From assembly GCA_014871385.1 (NCBI GenBank), contig CM026421.1, positions 15,421,048-15,485,047 of the forward strand: a stretch of 64,000 nucleotides of DNA. The letters are read 5' to 3'. Below the pieces are notes generated by a model. That model did not search any database. It was not told the origin of the DNA and worked only from the letters and a program-made list of their open reading frames with translations. Positions 36,555 to 48,748 of this stretch are shown here, one piece after another. Position 1 is the first letter of the stretch. Every line of letters begins with the position of its first letter. The translations under genes were made by a program, and so were the position numbers. The DNA comes from Ceratodon purpureus. Its lineage: Eukaryota; Streptophyta; Bryopsida; Pseudoditrichales; Ditrichaceae.

Positions 36555-37829
36555 CCCAGAATCGCCGGACTGGTCACCGCGGAGAAACAGGAGGACAGTG
36601 ACCTAAAACCGTGCAAGTCTGAATCTGTCAACTCTGTGAATGCAAGAGAGGGGATAATCATTTGGTAATTGTTGCAAGCAGGGAGTGAAGTAGTTACGTT
36701 CCACATGGGCAAGTGTAAAGTTCGAAATAGAACAACATGTGATATAAAAATCGTGATCCATGACAAGCTATCTCAAGAGAGACTGTCCGGCAAGCACTCA
36801 AAAAAGGATAACAAAATTTGCTAAAGGTTGACACGGATCTTGGAGCATTGAAATACGAAACAGTGGCTACTGTTGAGCCTAAAAACAGCATCCTCACAAG
36901 AAAAATATGCGGAGCCTTCCTACAGGAGTGCTTGCAATGTTGTGATTAGAAAAAATATGTGGAGAGGAATTGGCAAGGAAAGTCGCTGAGAATGTGCATG
37001 GCCAAGAGCTGGCCGCAGATTCAGCTGACTCCGAACAGTGAGAGATGGAAGAGAATAGTAAGAGCTCGAAAAAAACAACTTCAAATGCAAAGTGGCCCTC
37101 CAAATTGTGGTGTTCAGCATGTGCGGGGTCGGGCAGGGAGCATTCTACGGACAGCACTGTTGGTCAGCAGTGAGATGACATGCCGGCCCCAAGCCCAAGA
37201 GCCTGCCCACCTCCCTTGAGCTGACCGCCTGCACTTTCCCGTTTGGCACTTTCACGTGGGCTGTTTGCCACGTCCGACTTCCCGCCCTTCTCTCTAACTG
37301 CCTCCCAACCTCCCCGTATGCCACAGTCCCAAGACCTCGGCACTTGAACTCTCCTCGCCCCATTCCTGAGACCCCCCTTCTGTGCAGTAAATTTTTGCAC
37401 TGTATGGCCTGCAGAAAATTCTGAAGTCAGTTATTTGGAAAAAAAACCAAGAGCCTCTTATCCAATTTGTATTTTATCTCACACTGACAAATAGAAAAAT
37501 AGAAGCATAAGATACTATGTAGTAATGGTGAAAGAAATTTTAAAAATTTAAATTAAAAAAAATAAAACAAACAAACAAACAAACAATTTGAAGAGACATT
37601 AGATAGAGAAGTAGAACATAAAAACCGTAGAAAGTTTAAGAAATTAGACGATGGATAAAAGATGTATAGGCAATGGAGAATGTGAAAAACATAGAAAAGA
37701 GAATAATAGACAAAGTGAACTCTTAGAGAAGAAACATTATACATGTAGATCGTGCTCTAGAAAAGACAAGTAATAGATAAAGGAAATGGTTTAGAGAGGA
37801 AAACCTACAGATGGATTTAGAGTACCATA
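36555..37829. other. 3' non-coding part of the piggyBac element
   Basis: Between the left terminal repeat and the transposase C-terminus, about 1.3 kb with no supported gene. The segment 36900-37400 is G/C-rich and gives spurious ORFs in several frames. Around 37560-37585 there is an AAAC/AAAT simple repeat. Confidence 0.5.
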
Positions 37830-39450
37830 GAAAGCTTCACCAATGGATATCCCAATAGCATTCTTTGCAAATGAAGTCCCTGGCAACCCGGGCATGTACT
37901 ATTTGTCCTTGCATTGCACACTCAACAATTTCTCCTCTGCTGCCCCATACTTTTCAAGCCATGCGCTGATGAGACATATGGAAATAATGTTGAATATCCA
38001 CGTTTTCTGCCTGCCCATTTAGCTGCTAGGTTTTTTGCCAATTGCATGATAAAAGAGAGGTGAGTTACCGGCTCCTGTAAAAATCTAAAACTAAGATCAC
38101 TGTGTATAATCCATGCATTCACTATAACCGTGTCTAACATGTAGAAAAAAAGGCGATGCCACCATTTGTGGCTTCTTGTAAGGCATGAATAAGTGCCACG
38201 TTGTTGATCAGCAGTGTCTATTCCCCTCATATACTTTGTATACTGCAAATGCATTGGCCCAGACTTCACTTTTTTCCTCTTCCCACTTATTTTCCGCATC
38301 ACAAACTGTGTAACTTCTGGTGATGGAATTGGCTCTGCATGCGTAGAAAGAAGGACTACGGCTTGCTTGTCTTTCCACAATGCACAACATATTTTTCCTT
38401 CCTTGTGCATGCGATAATCCACCCATCCAAGGTCTTCTTTCTCTGTCACTTTCTTGGAGTACATTGCCCGAGGTACATACTTGCGGTTGGCTCTTAGAGT
38501 GCCTGCTGCCATGATGCCATCCTCCAATAAATCCAAATATAATGGCATGGATGTGAAAAAATTATCAGTTGTTACAATATGGCCTCTCCCCCCTAGATCT
38601 CTCATGAGATCTTTTACTACATTTCGACCTTGCAAGCCTTCACCCTTGCCACTTCTCAACCGCTCCTCACCTGATGAATTTCCACTGCCTTCTTCTACAT
38701 CAGATGCCACTTCTTCATCATGTGTATTACCCCCTTTACCACAATAAATGTCAAAGTTCCATAAATACTTGGATACTGCATCGGCTGCTGCCGAAACTTT
38801 AATTCCAAACCTTACTGGTTTTTTTGGCATATATTGTCGCACTGGACAATACTTTCCTTTGTACATAACCATGCTTTCATCCACTGTCATTTGCTGATTT
38901 GGAGACCACATAGCTTTGCACGGTCTCTCACTTCATCTAACATCCATCGAACCTTGTGCAATTTGTCATACCTTGGGCTTTCCCAGTTTGTAACACATGG
39001 AGGTGCATTTGCCACATGAAGACAACGTGTTATAGCTTCAAACCTGTCTCTTGTCATAATTGAAGAAATGGTTGAACAACGAAATAATGACTCCTCTTTT
39101 GACCAATAAAGTCTTATAGAAGGTAGCTTCTTTATCCCCATAAATAAACATATAGAGATGTATCCACGAAACTCCTCTAATCCTAGAAGAGTCCAATCTA
39201 AGCCACCTCTTGTCTTTCCATCTTCACCTATTACTTCAGAAGCATATCGATTAGTCTCCCGTACCACCCTTCTTTGCAACTTCTAAGACCAAAACTTTTC
39301 AAATAATCTCACTATAGATGGCAACCTTCCATAAAGGTGTGTGCATCCTGGTTCTGGTCCTGTAAATGGAAGAGGTGGATTTACATAACAATGAGTGTCT
39401 TTTGTCCATGTATTAGGTCCAAATCTCTCCAACATTGGATTGTCTTTCAC
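37830..39450 (-). pseudogene. piggyBac transposase, disabled copy
   Basis: The DDD core of the piggyBac superfamily is clear: MTVDESMVMYKGK (first Asp), IVTTDNFFTS (second Asp) and RGIDTADQQRGTY (third Asp). The upstream part reads RETNRYA and FRGYISICLFMGIKKLP. Downstream a Cys-rich segment of the C-x2-C / C-x2-C type marks the C-terminal domain, ending near 37830. Three lesions are visible. A TAG lies at 39283-39285 just before the RETNRYA block. A frameshift lies near 38900-38911, where the frame changes before MWSPNQQ. A TGA at 37922-37924 truncates the protein inside the Cys-rich domain. A further frame change near 39447 separates it from the upstream ORF. The catalytic residues survive but the gene cannot make a full transposase as read. 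Confidence 0.88.
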
Positions 39451-40745
39451 ATTGTTGGTAGCCCCTCTAGATGGGCCTGCTGTACCCCTTCCTTTCCCCC
39501 TTGCTCTGGACCCCGTCCTCTACCCCGTTTTTTCTTCGGTGGGGGCTTGTACCAAGAGTCACTGCTACTACCTGATTGGCCGCCGTTGCCATGTGGGCTG
39601 AGAGGCACGGGCCCACCCATTTGCAATGGCAACTGCACCCTTGCAGCCGAAGGACCTCCCCAACGATCCTCTACTTGACCGGGCGCCAAGCCCACCCTCT
39701 CTCCTGCCCGATCTGCCCCTCGGCGCCCTCCTCCTCGTCGACGCCTTCTACATCCTAAGTCTCTCCCTCGTCCCCGCCCTCTCTCGGCACCCTCCCTTGC
39801 AATGTGCCTCACTCCCTCCGCCCTGCCGTGGCCGTCTCTCTCCGCTTCCTGACGCCGTCCACCCAAGCTCGCAGCTTGCCTCGCTCCCTCCGCCTCGCAG
39901 TCTGCCTCGCTTCCTCCCGCTCCCGCACGCTGCTCACCCTCTGATTGCTGGCGGTTTTCCTCCGCTCCCTGCCTGTCGCCCCTTGCCGCTCCTTCAAGCC
40001 GTTCACCCTCTCCGAGCAGTCCAGCTCTTCCTACCCGCTTCGCTGCTCTCGGCCGCCCTGCCCTAGCATATTCGCCCTCTGAGAGGGTACTGTCCGAGTC
40101 TCTCTCCCTTGAAGGTGTGAGGGCAATGTCACGTCCCTTGCCTCCTTGCTGCCTCCACCCAAGGTCTTCGGATTCTGTTGCTTCATCACTGCTTAATTGT
40201 TGCCTGCTTCCAAAGTCTTCACATTGTGTTGCGGAGTCCCTGCTTGAAGAGCTACTGTCGGCAGATGAAGGATGACCGTCGTATGCAGGCACAGGTGAAG
40301 TGGCGCGCACATGCATTTCAATTCTACTTGGCTCTGTTGTTGCAAAGGTCTCTTCTTCGTGTTGTGTCTTAGAATGAAGTCTTCTATATGATCTGTGCAC
40401 TGCCCCCTCGCATATTTCTTGCACTTCTCCATCTTCGAATCTTACAGTTATGGTCTTTTCCTTACTGCTAGGGTTTACAGATTCTTGAATGAGATGACCC
40501 ACACTCCATGTTTCCACATTGTGCATAGTATCTTCTATGTCTTCATGTAAGAGTAATTGTTGTACCCTAACAACTTCTTCTGTTTTTTTTGTGCACTGAT
40601 TCAGAGTGTGAGGAAGGCTCACCTGTGATCCTTGTGCGTCCGAAGTCATCTGGAGTTGGATGTCCGGCGGGTGGATCTGCGAGCTCCCAGCCTGAAGGCT
40701 CCCATGGCGTTCGACCGGTTCTTCTTGGCCCATGCAGGGAGGACA

Positions 40746-40788
<43 letters not shown>

Positions 40789-41792
40789 CGGCCTTCTCGC
40801 ACCTCACTCTCTCCCATAATCGTTGCTCCGCTGCACGTAGACGGGCTGTCGATGCTGCTCGTGCCACAATCTCCAACTCCTCTGCATGGTTGTGCATTGG
40901 TTGCACCTGGATCTGTGCTTCCTGTAACGTCAAGGATGTGTTGGAATGACCATGCGGACAGCTGACCTCGTGGGTCCTTGCTCCAGATAATGTTGAAGTT
41001 CTCATCAAAGAACCCAAAGTCTTGCATCCCCTGCAGCCACCACCGTCGGGCGGATGATGTTGGAGTTGATCCAGGGGGTGAGGTCGGAGCTCGTCTGGAG
41101 GTCGCAGCAACGGGCGTGAGGGGGCCGCTGCAGCCTGCGCCTGTATCGGAGTATGCATCTTGTGAAGGGGCGGCGGCTGCTGGGCTTGCACCTGCATCAG
41201 AGGTCGGAGCGAGGGCTGTGAGGGCACGGCTCCAGCCAGCGCCTGCTGCGCTTGCTCTCGCATCGGCAGCATCGACTTGGCTTCTACAGTCTCGGCTACT
41301 GCTGTTACCTCTATGGTCTCTGATCCTGCCCTTGCTTGTGAGCTCTCGGCTACTGCAAAGAGAGTGTTCTGTGACCCCGGTGGCTGGTGCAGCTAATGAG
41401 CAAGTTGCTTCATCCTCATCATTTTCGACTTTGGGGAAAGGATATATCCTCTCTTGTAGTGTTGTGTACACCTCCGGTCCGAATCCGTTTGGATGACCTT
41501 CAGGTCTGCGCTCCTTCCACCCTAGCAATTTTGTAGCCCAAGAATACCACAACCACCTGAGATGTTGGGGAGATCTGTCACAGAGCTCACTCTTGTCTTT
41601 CTTCAGACGTGGCAAATTCACTAAATAACTCTCAGTAAGCATTCCTAGCAAATAATCTATCTGCCATTGTTTTGCAGCATGTTTTGTTTTGAGATGGGCA
41701 GCAATTGCACAAGCATCAAAGTTGCACCAGCCTGAAGGGCGAGGAGGTGGAGGCAATTCTGTATAATTTTTCCTGACTCTCTGCTTTCTCAT
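39447..41792 (-). CDS. 781-residue ORF of the piggyBac element, probably the transposase N-terminal extension or an accessory protein
   Basis: A long uninterrupted ORF starting MRKQRVRKNYTELPPPPRPS. The first 150 residues look globular (WCNFDACAIAAHLKTKHAAK, LRWLWYSWATKLLGWKE). The middle is Ala/Ser/Pro-rich and low in complexity. It contains a proline run encoded by a 42-base C tract (plus strand G, 40747-40788). Near residue 447 the text TVRFEDGEVQEICEG resembles a Tudor/SH3-like beta barrel. The C-terminal 200 residues are Arg/Glu/Gly-rich and probably disordered. It lies directly upstream of the transposase fragment on the same strand and may once have been joined to it by frame or splicing. 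A short Ser/Glu/Arg-rich ORF at 41879-42196 on the same strand may be an upstream exon. Function unknown. Confidence 0.55.
40747..40788 (+). repeat. homopolymer run of 42 G
   Basis: Uninterrupted G on the plus strand, inside the long minus-strand ORF, where it encodes proline. Such a run can form G-quadruplex structures. It is also a classic place for length errors in sequencing or assembly. Confidence 0.9.
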
Positions 41793-42714
41793 TGTAATGT
41801 GCTCTTTTATTCCAATCTGAAGTTCTACAACAAATTCCGATCACTCTAGTACTGTGCGTGATCTAGATTCGGACATACTCAATTCCCTGCATCATAAAGC
41901 TCACTGCTTGATTTCTGTGCTCCCCTCACTAGTCTCTCACTCACTCTGTCTGAATCTGCTCTCTCTTCGGTCTCTCGCTCACTCTGGGTGACTGCTCTCT
42001 TTTTAGTCTCTCGCTCACTCTTGCTGACTGCTCTCACTTCGATTGCCCTCACTTCACCTTCCCAGACCGCTCTCACTCCACTGTCATTTGCTGATTCGTC
42101 GTTTTGCCCGTCTGTAGTAGGCTGGATCGTAGGAAAGTTGCTTCTTTGTAGTAGCTTAGATCGTGCCTTTTCTTTGCATTGAATTCTTCTCTTCAATGCT
42201 TGGTGTGTTTCTCAATAACCTCCAATTTTGTGTAACCGCCATTTCCTCTCACTTATCAGCAACTTTGCATGAATGTTTTTTTTGAACCGGAGACCTCATT
42301 TGGCGCCAAAATTGTCACCAACAACCATTTGCCTTCTTTCGCCCCACAATGAAGTGCCCATTAGATGACATGGCACGCTGCCCCTTCCAAAAAAAAATTA
42401 AATAAACACCATTCCGGGCAAGCACGTCAATTCTTCCCATGCCGCTCAACGACTATGCCCCCACCGAAATTCTTTCCTTGGGCAGGGCCCCTTTAACCAC
42501 GGAGCAGCCAAGCGCCCACCGTTTTTATTGCAAATCTGACATTCACATTAAGAGGAACACCCCCACGATGGAGTTCTTTGATGCATTGGCACCCCAACTG
42601 AACCAGACACTTCCACAAAAATCCCAAGATGATAATTACTGTTTTGTCATCCGTAAATTATTTTTCTAGTCATCCAAACGCCATGAAATGGCGCCCGCGG
42701 CGCTTCTGGGTTAA

Positions 42715-45700
42715 ATAATGGGAATTGTTGAATGAGTTGAAGTATCCTGCAAGAATAGAAGCGTGCATCAGGATTAGGTAAATTCTGGCTTCACTGACCT
42801 CATGGCACATTGTGCCTTGAGCTGTCTTGCTCCTACCGAGTTAACTTAGCTTGGAGTAAAGTTAACTTAGCACCTACCAGTACTATCTCTAGATGCGGCT
42901 GCAAGCAAGTACGAAGTTAGCAGATGGAGTGCTTGGATTTGGTCATATATTCCTCAAACTAAAGACATCTGATCAAAGCCGAATTAATTATAATAAGTAA
43001 GATCAAAGAAGGGAAAGAATCTCCGGTATGGGCATTGTATGCATATGGCAAGAATTTGTACTGAAAAGATGTCAAGCAAAATGTCTTTGACTCCGTCTTT
43101 TATATGTTTACAATTGTTATGCTAACTTATGTGGTTTATGTCCATCAGCTTTTGAAAATATTGAACCAGCAGCCCACCACTGATCATATTTGGCAGATTG
43201 AAATTACTGGTCAAACAGGGATAAAGAAAAGCTATGCTCTTCTTCTGCTCAAACACTAGGTTGTATTTTACTCAATTATGGTTTTTCACCCCTCTAGATT
43301 CGTCACCTCCTCCTTCCACCCGGGGAAAAAAAGGGGGTAAAAAAGAGGAGAAAATAATGAATGTTGAAGTTCTGCTTTCCAAATGAGGAATGAAATCACC
43401 TACGTTTAAAAAAAGAAAAAGAAGATTATCATTCCAATGACTCCATTTTACTGGAATTGCTGCTGAACTGTACCTTGTATTCTTGAAACTTTAAGCGGAA
43501 TGCATTAAAATAGCTCTAAGTGGAGAAAAATGGGGCTGCTATTCCCTTGGACGTGTCATTTCAGAAATTTTCATTTCAGTCCAAGCAAATTACAAGGCAG
43601 CTGTCCACATTCAGGCATCATCATCTCCAGTAACATTTGCTTGCTTAATCCTTTAAACAACAAAGTTAAACTAGATATTTGGAGAATATGAGAGTTTTGA
43701 CTTTCAAGTACAGAAGCAGTTTATGTTTTAAAACATAAACATATCATTTCATCTCATGGATGATGCTAGAGAAAAGGGTCATAAAAATCTATAACAATCA
43801 TTAGCTAGCAATTGATTTTCAAAGTGCTCTGAATTTAAAAAAAAAAAACCAAGGTCTCCAAGTTGGAAATTTTTCAAATGTTAAGATTTTATATCTTGCT
43901 GAAACCTGGATCTGGTGGTGCCATGGATGGCTTGGTCGTGGAAGTTGAGTTAAACAAGAGAGTTCAATTTTGTTAGCAATGAAATAAAGTTTTGTTAGTT
44001 TCCAAAAAACACAAGGAAAGAGTTAAACAAAATCAACCCTACGAAAGCCCTGCCTCATAAGCAAAGTGTCAGGCTTCTTGGGCACAATGAGTGATTGCTT
44101 CTCATGCACAATTTGTAACTCATTGGCATTACTATGGTACCCTTAACAGAGTAGAAATACAGCTCAGCTGTAAGAACCCGAATCATTTCAGCGTCAAAGA
44201 AAAGTCACCCCTCTGAAAGCAGTCGGCGCTGCATACTCCATGGACCCCTAGCTACAAGTAAAACCCCCATCCCATTACCACAGCTGCCCGTGATAAACAA
44301 GATCCCGCTGGGACTTAACCATAGCAGCCACAAATGATTTCCCCTTATTCACCAGTGACTCCAATCACTGGCAAGATTGACCCAGATGGTAAATTCCTGT
44401 TCATGTCCAGAGCCCAGTCCTTCCTGTCTGCTCCCCTCCAGGGTTAAGTTAACCCACCTGTAAGAGAGGAGTCAGTTTCACAATAAAGTCCCTCCATTCA
44501 TAGCCAAAAAATAAAAATCAGAAAAAAAATAGCGAAACGCTCACTCCATGCATCAAGCCCAGCCAAGGACTAACCAACCAAGCCCAACCAAGCCCTCAAG
44601 CGCCAAGCCCAGCCATGGCCTCCACATACACACACATGTAGCCAACATACAAACCAAAAAGCAAAACAAAAAAAAAAAACACTGCCAGCCTCGCCCCAAG
44701 AGACGAGTGGAGGCTGCGACAAGTAGTCTGCACTCATACGCACCGCGAGCCCAAACGGCAAAATACATTCATACAACATACATGCATGGTGCGGGTTGGA
44801 TGTGTTGTGGGGCTGGGGAGGCAGCGCTGTCAGGCTCCCCCCTGCAAAGCAAAGAATCTCACATCCACTGCCGCATCTGGCACTGGCCTTTCCAGGCCTA
44901 CTCCTCTAGCTCCAGGTGATTGGTGCAAGAGCGCGTGTGAAGGTGCTCCCCGGGTTGCCCACCTCTCCAAAACCATTTAAATATCAATTAAAAAAAACAC
45001 ACACACCAAAAAAAACAAACACATATTTTAATCAATCAAACCTCCCTCAAACACACTCCAGACCCAACCCAACTCAACTCAACCAACATAACAAGTCTTG
45101 CACCATCTCTCAGTAACTTAGCACTTATAACACTTAGCCTCAGTGGGAGGAGTACAATATTACATCATCAGCTTGATCACTCCTAAATAGCTGAGGAGCC
45201 ACATCCCGGAGTTGTAGTGGTAGTGGACCATCCGGGATGATGCAGAAGTAGTAGTAGTACAACTCCATCATCCCAGTGCCTGTTGCCATGAGTTTGTGAT
45301 TTGCAAACAACGTTGCATCAATTTGCAGACACTGCCCAGACAACGTCCAGTCCAGACCAGCTGCATTATTTTGAGCTTGAGTGAGGTGATGAGACTTGTC
45401 GCTTGACTGGAGAGACGAAGCTTGTACGCTGGGATGCATCATGGTTGATGGCGAGTGAGGTGCAATGGCTGTGATGAGGGAGCTTCTGGAGCCTGGAGGG
45501 ATGTGCTAGATTTTGAGAGAGTGAGAGAGAGATCGAGTGCTGAGCATTGGTTTTGGTTGTGATGATGATGATGTCCAGGTCGGTTGTAGAGATGTTTTGA
45601 GATGTGTAAGAGATGAGTAGAGATGAGTAGAGATGAGTAGAGGTGTGTAGAGGTGTGTAGAGGTGTGCACTGTGTTACATCTACGGACAGATCATTGCAA

Positions 45701-46365
45701 GGTTGCTGCTTGAAAGGTGGAAGCTTTGGCAGAGGGGAGGGGGAGTGTCAGTGGGGGGCGATTGAGCATCAGTTTGCAGTGGAGAGAGAGAGAAAGTCCA
45801 AGTTACCCAAGTGGCAGAGCTACGTGGGTTGGGAGAAAAATTGTTTGACACACCGACAGAACGAGGTGGCGGATCCCGTTGCGTGATCAGAATCGCGGTT
45901 GTGAGGATTGGTGAACTTGGTTCAAGGACATCGAACTGACTTGAGTTGATGCATTTGGCGAGGGTAGTGGTGGGATGATTAAAAGCTTGGAAGAGGCCCG
46001 ATGGATGCTAGTTGCTGGTGGTCGCCGGTGATGGTTAGTTTGAAGGGAATTCTAGGAGCTTGCTGTTGCATTTGAAGATCAGTGTGGGTACCGAAGGTGT
46101 TGAGGTTTGAGTCTAGACGTTGAGAGTGGACAGCGGCGGAGTTTGCGAAGATGCACTCCGATTGCCTGATCTTCTGACTTAGTTGTCGTCTGAGTTTGGG
46201 GACAGCTCCGCACTCACATTGTAATGAATCTGCGGCTCATGGAGTAGTACTATTGAGCACTGGAGAGATTGGCGTCACCTAGTGCGAGATTGAGCCTGTA
46301 AGGGTGAGAGTCGCGGCTGTTGCGGGATATCGAGGTGTTGGGAAGGTGAATAGGCGGTTGCAGAG
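42715..46365. other. intergenic and probable 5' leader region of the bHLH-MYC_N gene
   Basis: About 3.6 kb without a supported ORF. 44540-45120 is C/A-rich on the plus strand (CCAACCAAGCCCAACC-type text). 45400-46360 is G-rich, as is common for plant 5' leaders, and probably includes the promoter and untranslated exon of the gene at 46366. The ORF at 45140-45442 (minus, 100 codons) has no recognisable motif. Confidence 0.4.
45601..45670 (+). repeat. 10-bp tandem repeat in the putative 5' leader
   Basis: AGATGAGTAG three times (45611-45640), then the variant AGGTGTGTAG twice, then AGGTGTGCAC. A G-rich minisatellite about 0.7 kb upstream of the bHLH-MYC_N start codon. Confidence 0.9.
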
Positions 46366-48748
46366 ATGGATTCTCGACAGGCAGGAGGAATGTTGCCGGC
46401 GATGAACCCCATGCTCTTGCAGCACACGTTGCGTGGCTTGTGCACCGACTCGCAGTGGGTGTACGCCGTGTTCTGGCGCATCTTGCCCCGCAATTACCCC
46501 CCTCCGCAGTGCGTAAATCCTTCCACCCTCCCACTCCACCTCATTCCAAGTAGTGGCATGCACGTGCTAATCCAGCTTCTTGTGAGTCTTCTCTGCGAAC
46601 GTTGTCTGGCAGCTTTTACCCAGCTATAAGATCTAGAGCTTGATCTTTGTTTCGATTCCCAATGCTTGCTGATCACTCAGAAACCACCTCTACTAGCTAG
46701 CTGTCTTAAGGTTCTACTTGTTGGTCACTTCCTTTCTCTCCGATACGCGACTCATATACATTAATTACTCCTCAATGCTGAGCTTACAAAGACGTCGCTA
46801 CGGTTTGCTTGTAGAGTCAGTAGAGAGTGATCAATTCTGTTGTGAGGTAGAACTAGCTGGAGTAAGTCTGTTCTTAGTGGAGTCCCTCCTTAATTTTCAT
46901 TTGATTCTCGCCACTGGCGAGTTGTGTTTGTGGAGGCCACAGTTTGTGAATTTTCTTTAGTTCTGATTGCGTGTTGGTGCAGATGGGACACAGATGGCGG
47001 CATCATGGACAGATCCAAGGGCAACAAGCGCAACTGGTATGACTACGGTGGGCTTCTTGGTAGATGGAGATGTTTGTTTTTCATTAGATTCTGATGTTAG
47101 AACTCCTTGGTCGAATTCTCGCAGCTCTAAGTCTAGTGTCAACGTTAATTTATGAGCAGGATTCTGGTGTGGGAGGATGGGTTTTGTGACTTCTCGGCTT
47201 GCGCGAGCGGAACAGGCAACGAGTCGACACGAGCTGCTAGCTCCTCGTTCCTGGCCACGAGACAACTCCGTCCTAATGTCGATGACGAGCCAGAGGCCAT
47301 GAACCCGGAGCTCTTCTTCAAGATGTCACACGAAGTCTACAACTACGGTGAAGGGTACGTACGCGTCTTTGCCATCTCTCCCTTCCACCGATTGCAAACC
47401 CTACGCACTCTGTTCCGGAATCTGAGCTCTAACAATCCCTTGCCTTGCAGATTGATGGGCAAGGTGGCCGTGGACAATAGCCATAAATGGGTGTACAAAG
47501 AACCGTTGGAGAATGAGATCAGCTTCCTCTCTCCTTGGCACGCTTCGCTTGACCCTGTAAGCTCATCCCTCTCACCATCGTCTTCATTGCTCCTCTGTAC
47601 CAGGTCGAGCATTTTTTCCATCGCTACTGATTTGAATTTTTCATCATGTTGTTTTTTTTGTATCTGCAGCATCCACGAACATGGGAAGCGCAATTCAAGT
47701 CCGGAATTCAGACCATCGCAGTGGTGGCAGTGCAAGAGGGCGTCCTCCAGCTCGGTTCCACAAAACGGGTATGTCATCTCATCTCATCTCATCTCATCTC
47801 ATCTCATCTCACCGCCTCCTGCACCGCTCTCCTTTGTGTGAGGTGATCGACAATCACAACGCACCATGACTAAATGCTTTTGATGGGATTTGTTTGCAGG
47901 TCATGGAGGATTTGAGCTTCGTCCTGTACATGCAACGCAAGTTCAACTTCCTGCACTCAATCCCGGGAGTGTTTGTCCCTCATTCAACATCCGGCAGTGG
48001 CACGAAACGACCAAGCCCTCCAACTGGGTTACCATTACCATCGCCATTCGACGCCAGCCAGAGCCATAGCCAGTTAACCTTGCGCTCCATCGATCAGTTC
48101 CTGTCGCCGCGAATGGGCGCTCCTGACCTATGGCGACCCATGTCCAACATCCCCAGCACCGGCGTTACCGGCATGAAACGCCCCCCGGAACCAACTTCCC
48201 AGTCTCTGAACCTGAAGGAGTACGCCTACTTCAACGGCTTCGAATGCCGCCCGGAGTCGTCGCCGTCTCCACCCAAAGCGCTCAACACGGGCCACACCAG
48301 CCCGCAGGGCGCCACCAGCCCCACTCTGCCCACGCTGCTGCCCTCCATGTCCAGCCTGCAAGCGCTCCTGTCCAAGCTCCCCAGCGTCACGCACTCTCTC
48401 GACGCCGAGAGCACCATCCATGGCCTTCCAAGCTCCGGAATCCCATGCACCGGCTTCACCAGCAACCGGCCGCCCATCTCCCGTTCCGTGAGCAAGGCTC
48501 CCAAGGAGGAGATTTGCAATGGCAAGAGGATGTTGAAGGGCGAGGTGATGGACTCCGGCAGCACTTCCGATGTGGGCGATGTGGATACAGTTGACGATCC
48601 GCAACCGAGCTGCAACATGGCTGATCATGCACACGAGAGCACCACCTTTCTGGAGTCGTTTGAGAATCTGAACGAGTATGGGATCCCGGAAGCGTTGGAG
48701 AATGGCGACTCCAGTTACAGCTCGTTTCTGAACGAGATTTGCAGCTGA
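46366..48748 (+). CDS. bHLH-MYC_N domain protein (LHW-like / 'WNK-related' family)
   Basis: Six exons: 46366-46508, 46983-47036, 47160-47354, 47451-47556, 47670-47768 and 47900-48748, all GT-AG, 1446 nt, 481 residues. The N-terminal 190 residues are the conserved bHLH-MYC/R2R3-MYB N-terminal domain. Landmarks are LLQHTLRGLCTDSQWVYAVF, WRILPRNYPPPQ-WD, then DRSKGNKRNW-ILVWEDGFCDF, ELFFKMSHEVYNYGEG, LMGKVAVDNSHKWVYKEP, PRTWEAQFKSGIQTIAVVAV and VMEDLSFVLYMQRKF. Each splice join restores family sequence. In Arabidopsis, relatives such as At3g15240 are annotated misleadingly as WNK-kinase-related; there is no kinase domain here. The family lacks a C-terminal basic helix-loop-helix in many members. 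Here the last exon is a Ser/Pro-rich, probably disordered region ending in an acidic tail. Likely nuclear and possibly a dimerising transcriptional regulator (inference). Start chosen at the first ATG (MDSRQAGGML). Confidence 0.93.
47776..47810 (+). repeat. ATCTC microsatellite, seven units, in intron 5 of the bHLH-MYC_N gene
   Basis: Seven exact ATCTC units starting 7 bp after the 5' splice site. CU-rich repeats so close to a donor can bind polypyrimidine-tract proteins, so length variation might affect splicing (inference). Confidence 0.95.

Larger units (their letters stand above)
36555..42710. mobile_element. 6.16-kb piggyBac element with TTAA target sites
   Basis: Flanked by TTAA at 36551-36554 and 42711-42714. 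Terminal inverted repeats CCCAGAATCGCCG (left) and CCCAGAAGCGCCG (right, read inward) match at 12 of 13 positions. It contains a recognisable but broken piggyBac transposase on the minus strand and, upstream of it, a 781-residue GC-rich ORF. The left flank reads AGGGG-TTAA, which looks like the end of another TTAA element, so this copy may have inserted beside or into one. Confidence 0.88.

Noticed and set aside
40632..41496. Plus-strand and alternative-frame ORFs with poly-Gly runs
   Set aside because: Shadows of the 42-G tract and the GC-rich minus-strand ORF of the piggyBac element.
48130..48634. Long ORFs in other frames over the last exon of the bHLH-MYC_N gene
   Set aside because: GC-rich coding sequence leaves alternative frames open; the chosen frame alone continues from the conserved upstream exons.
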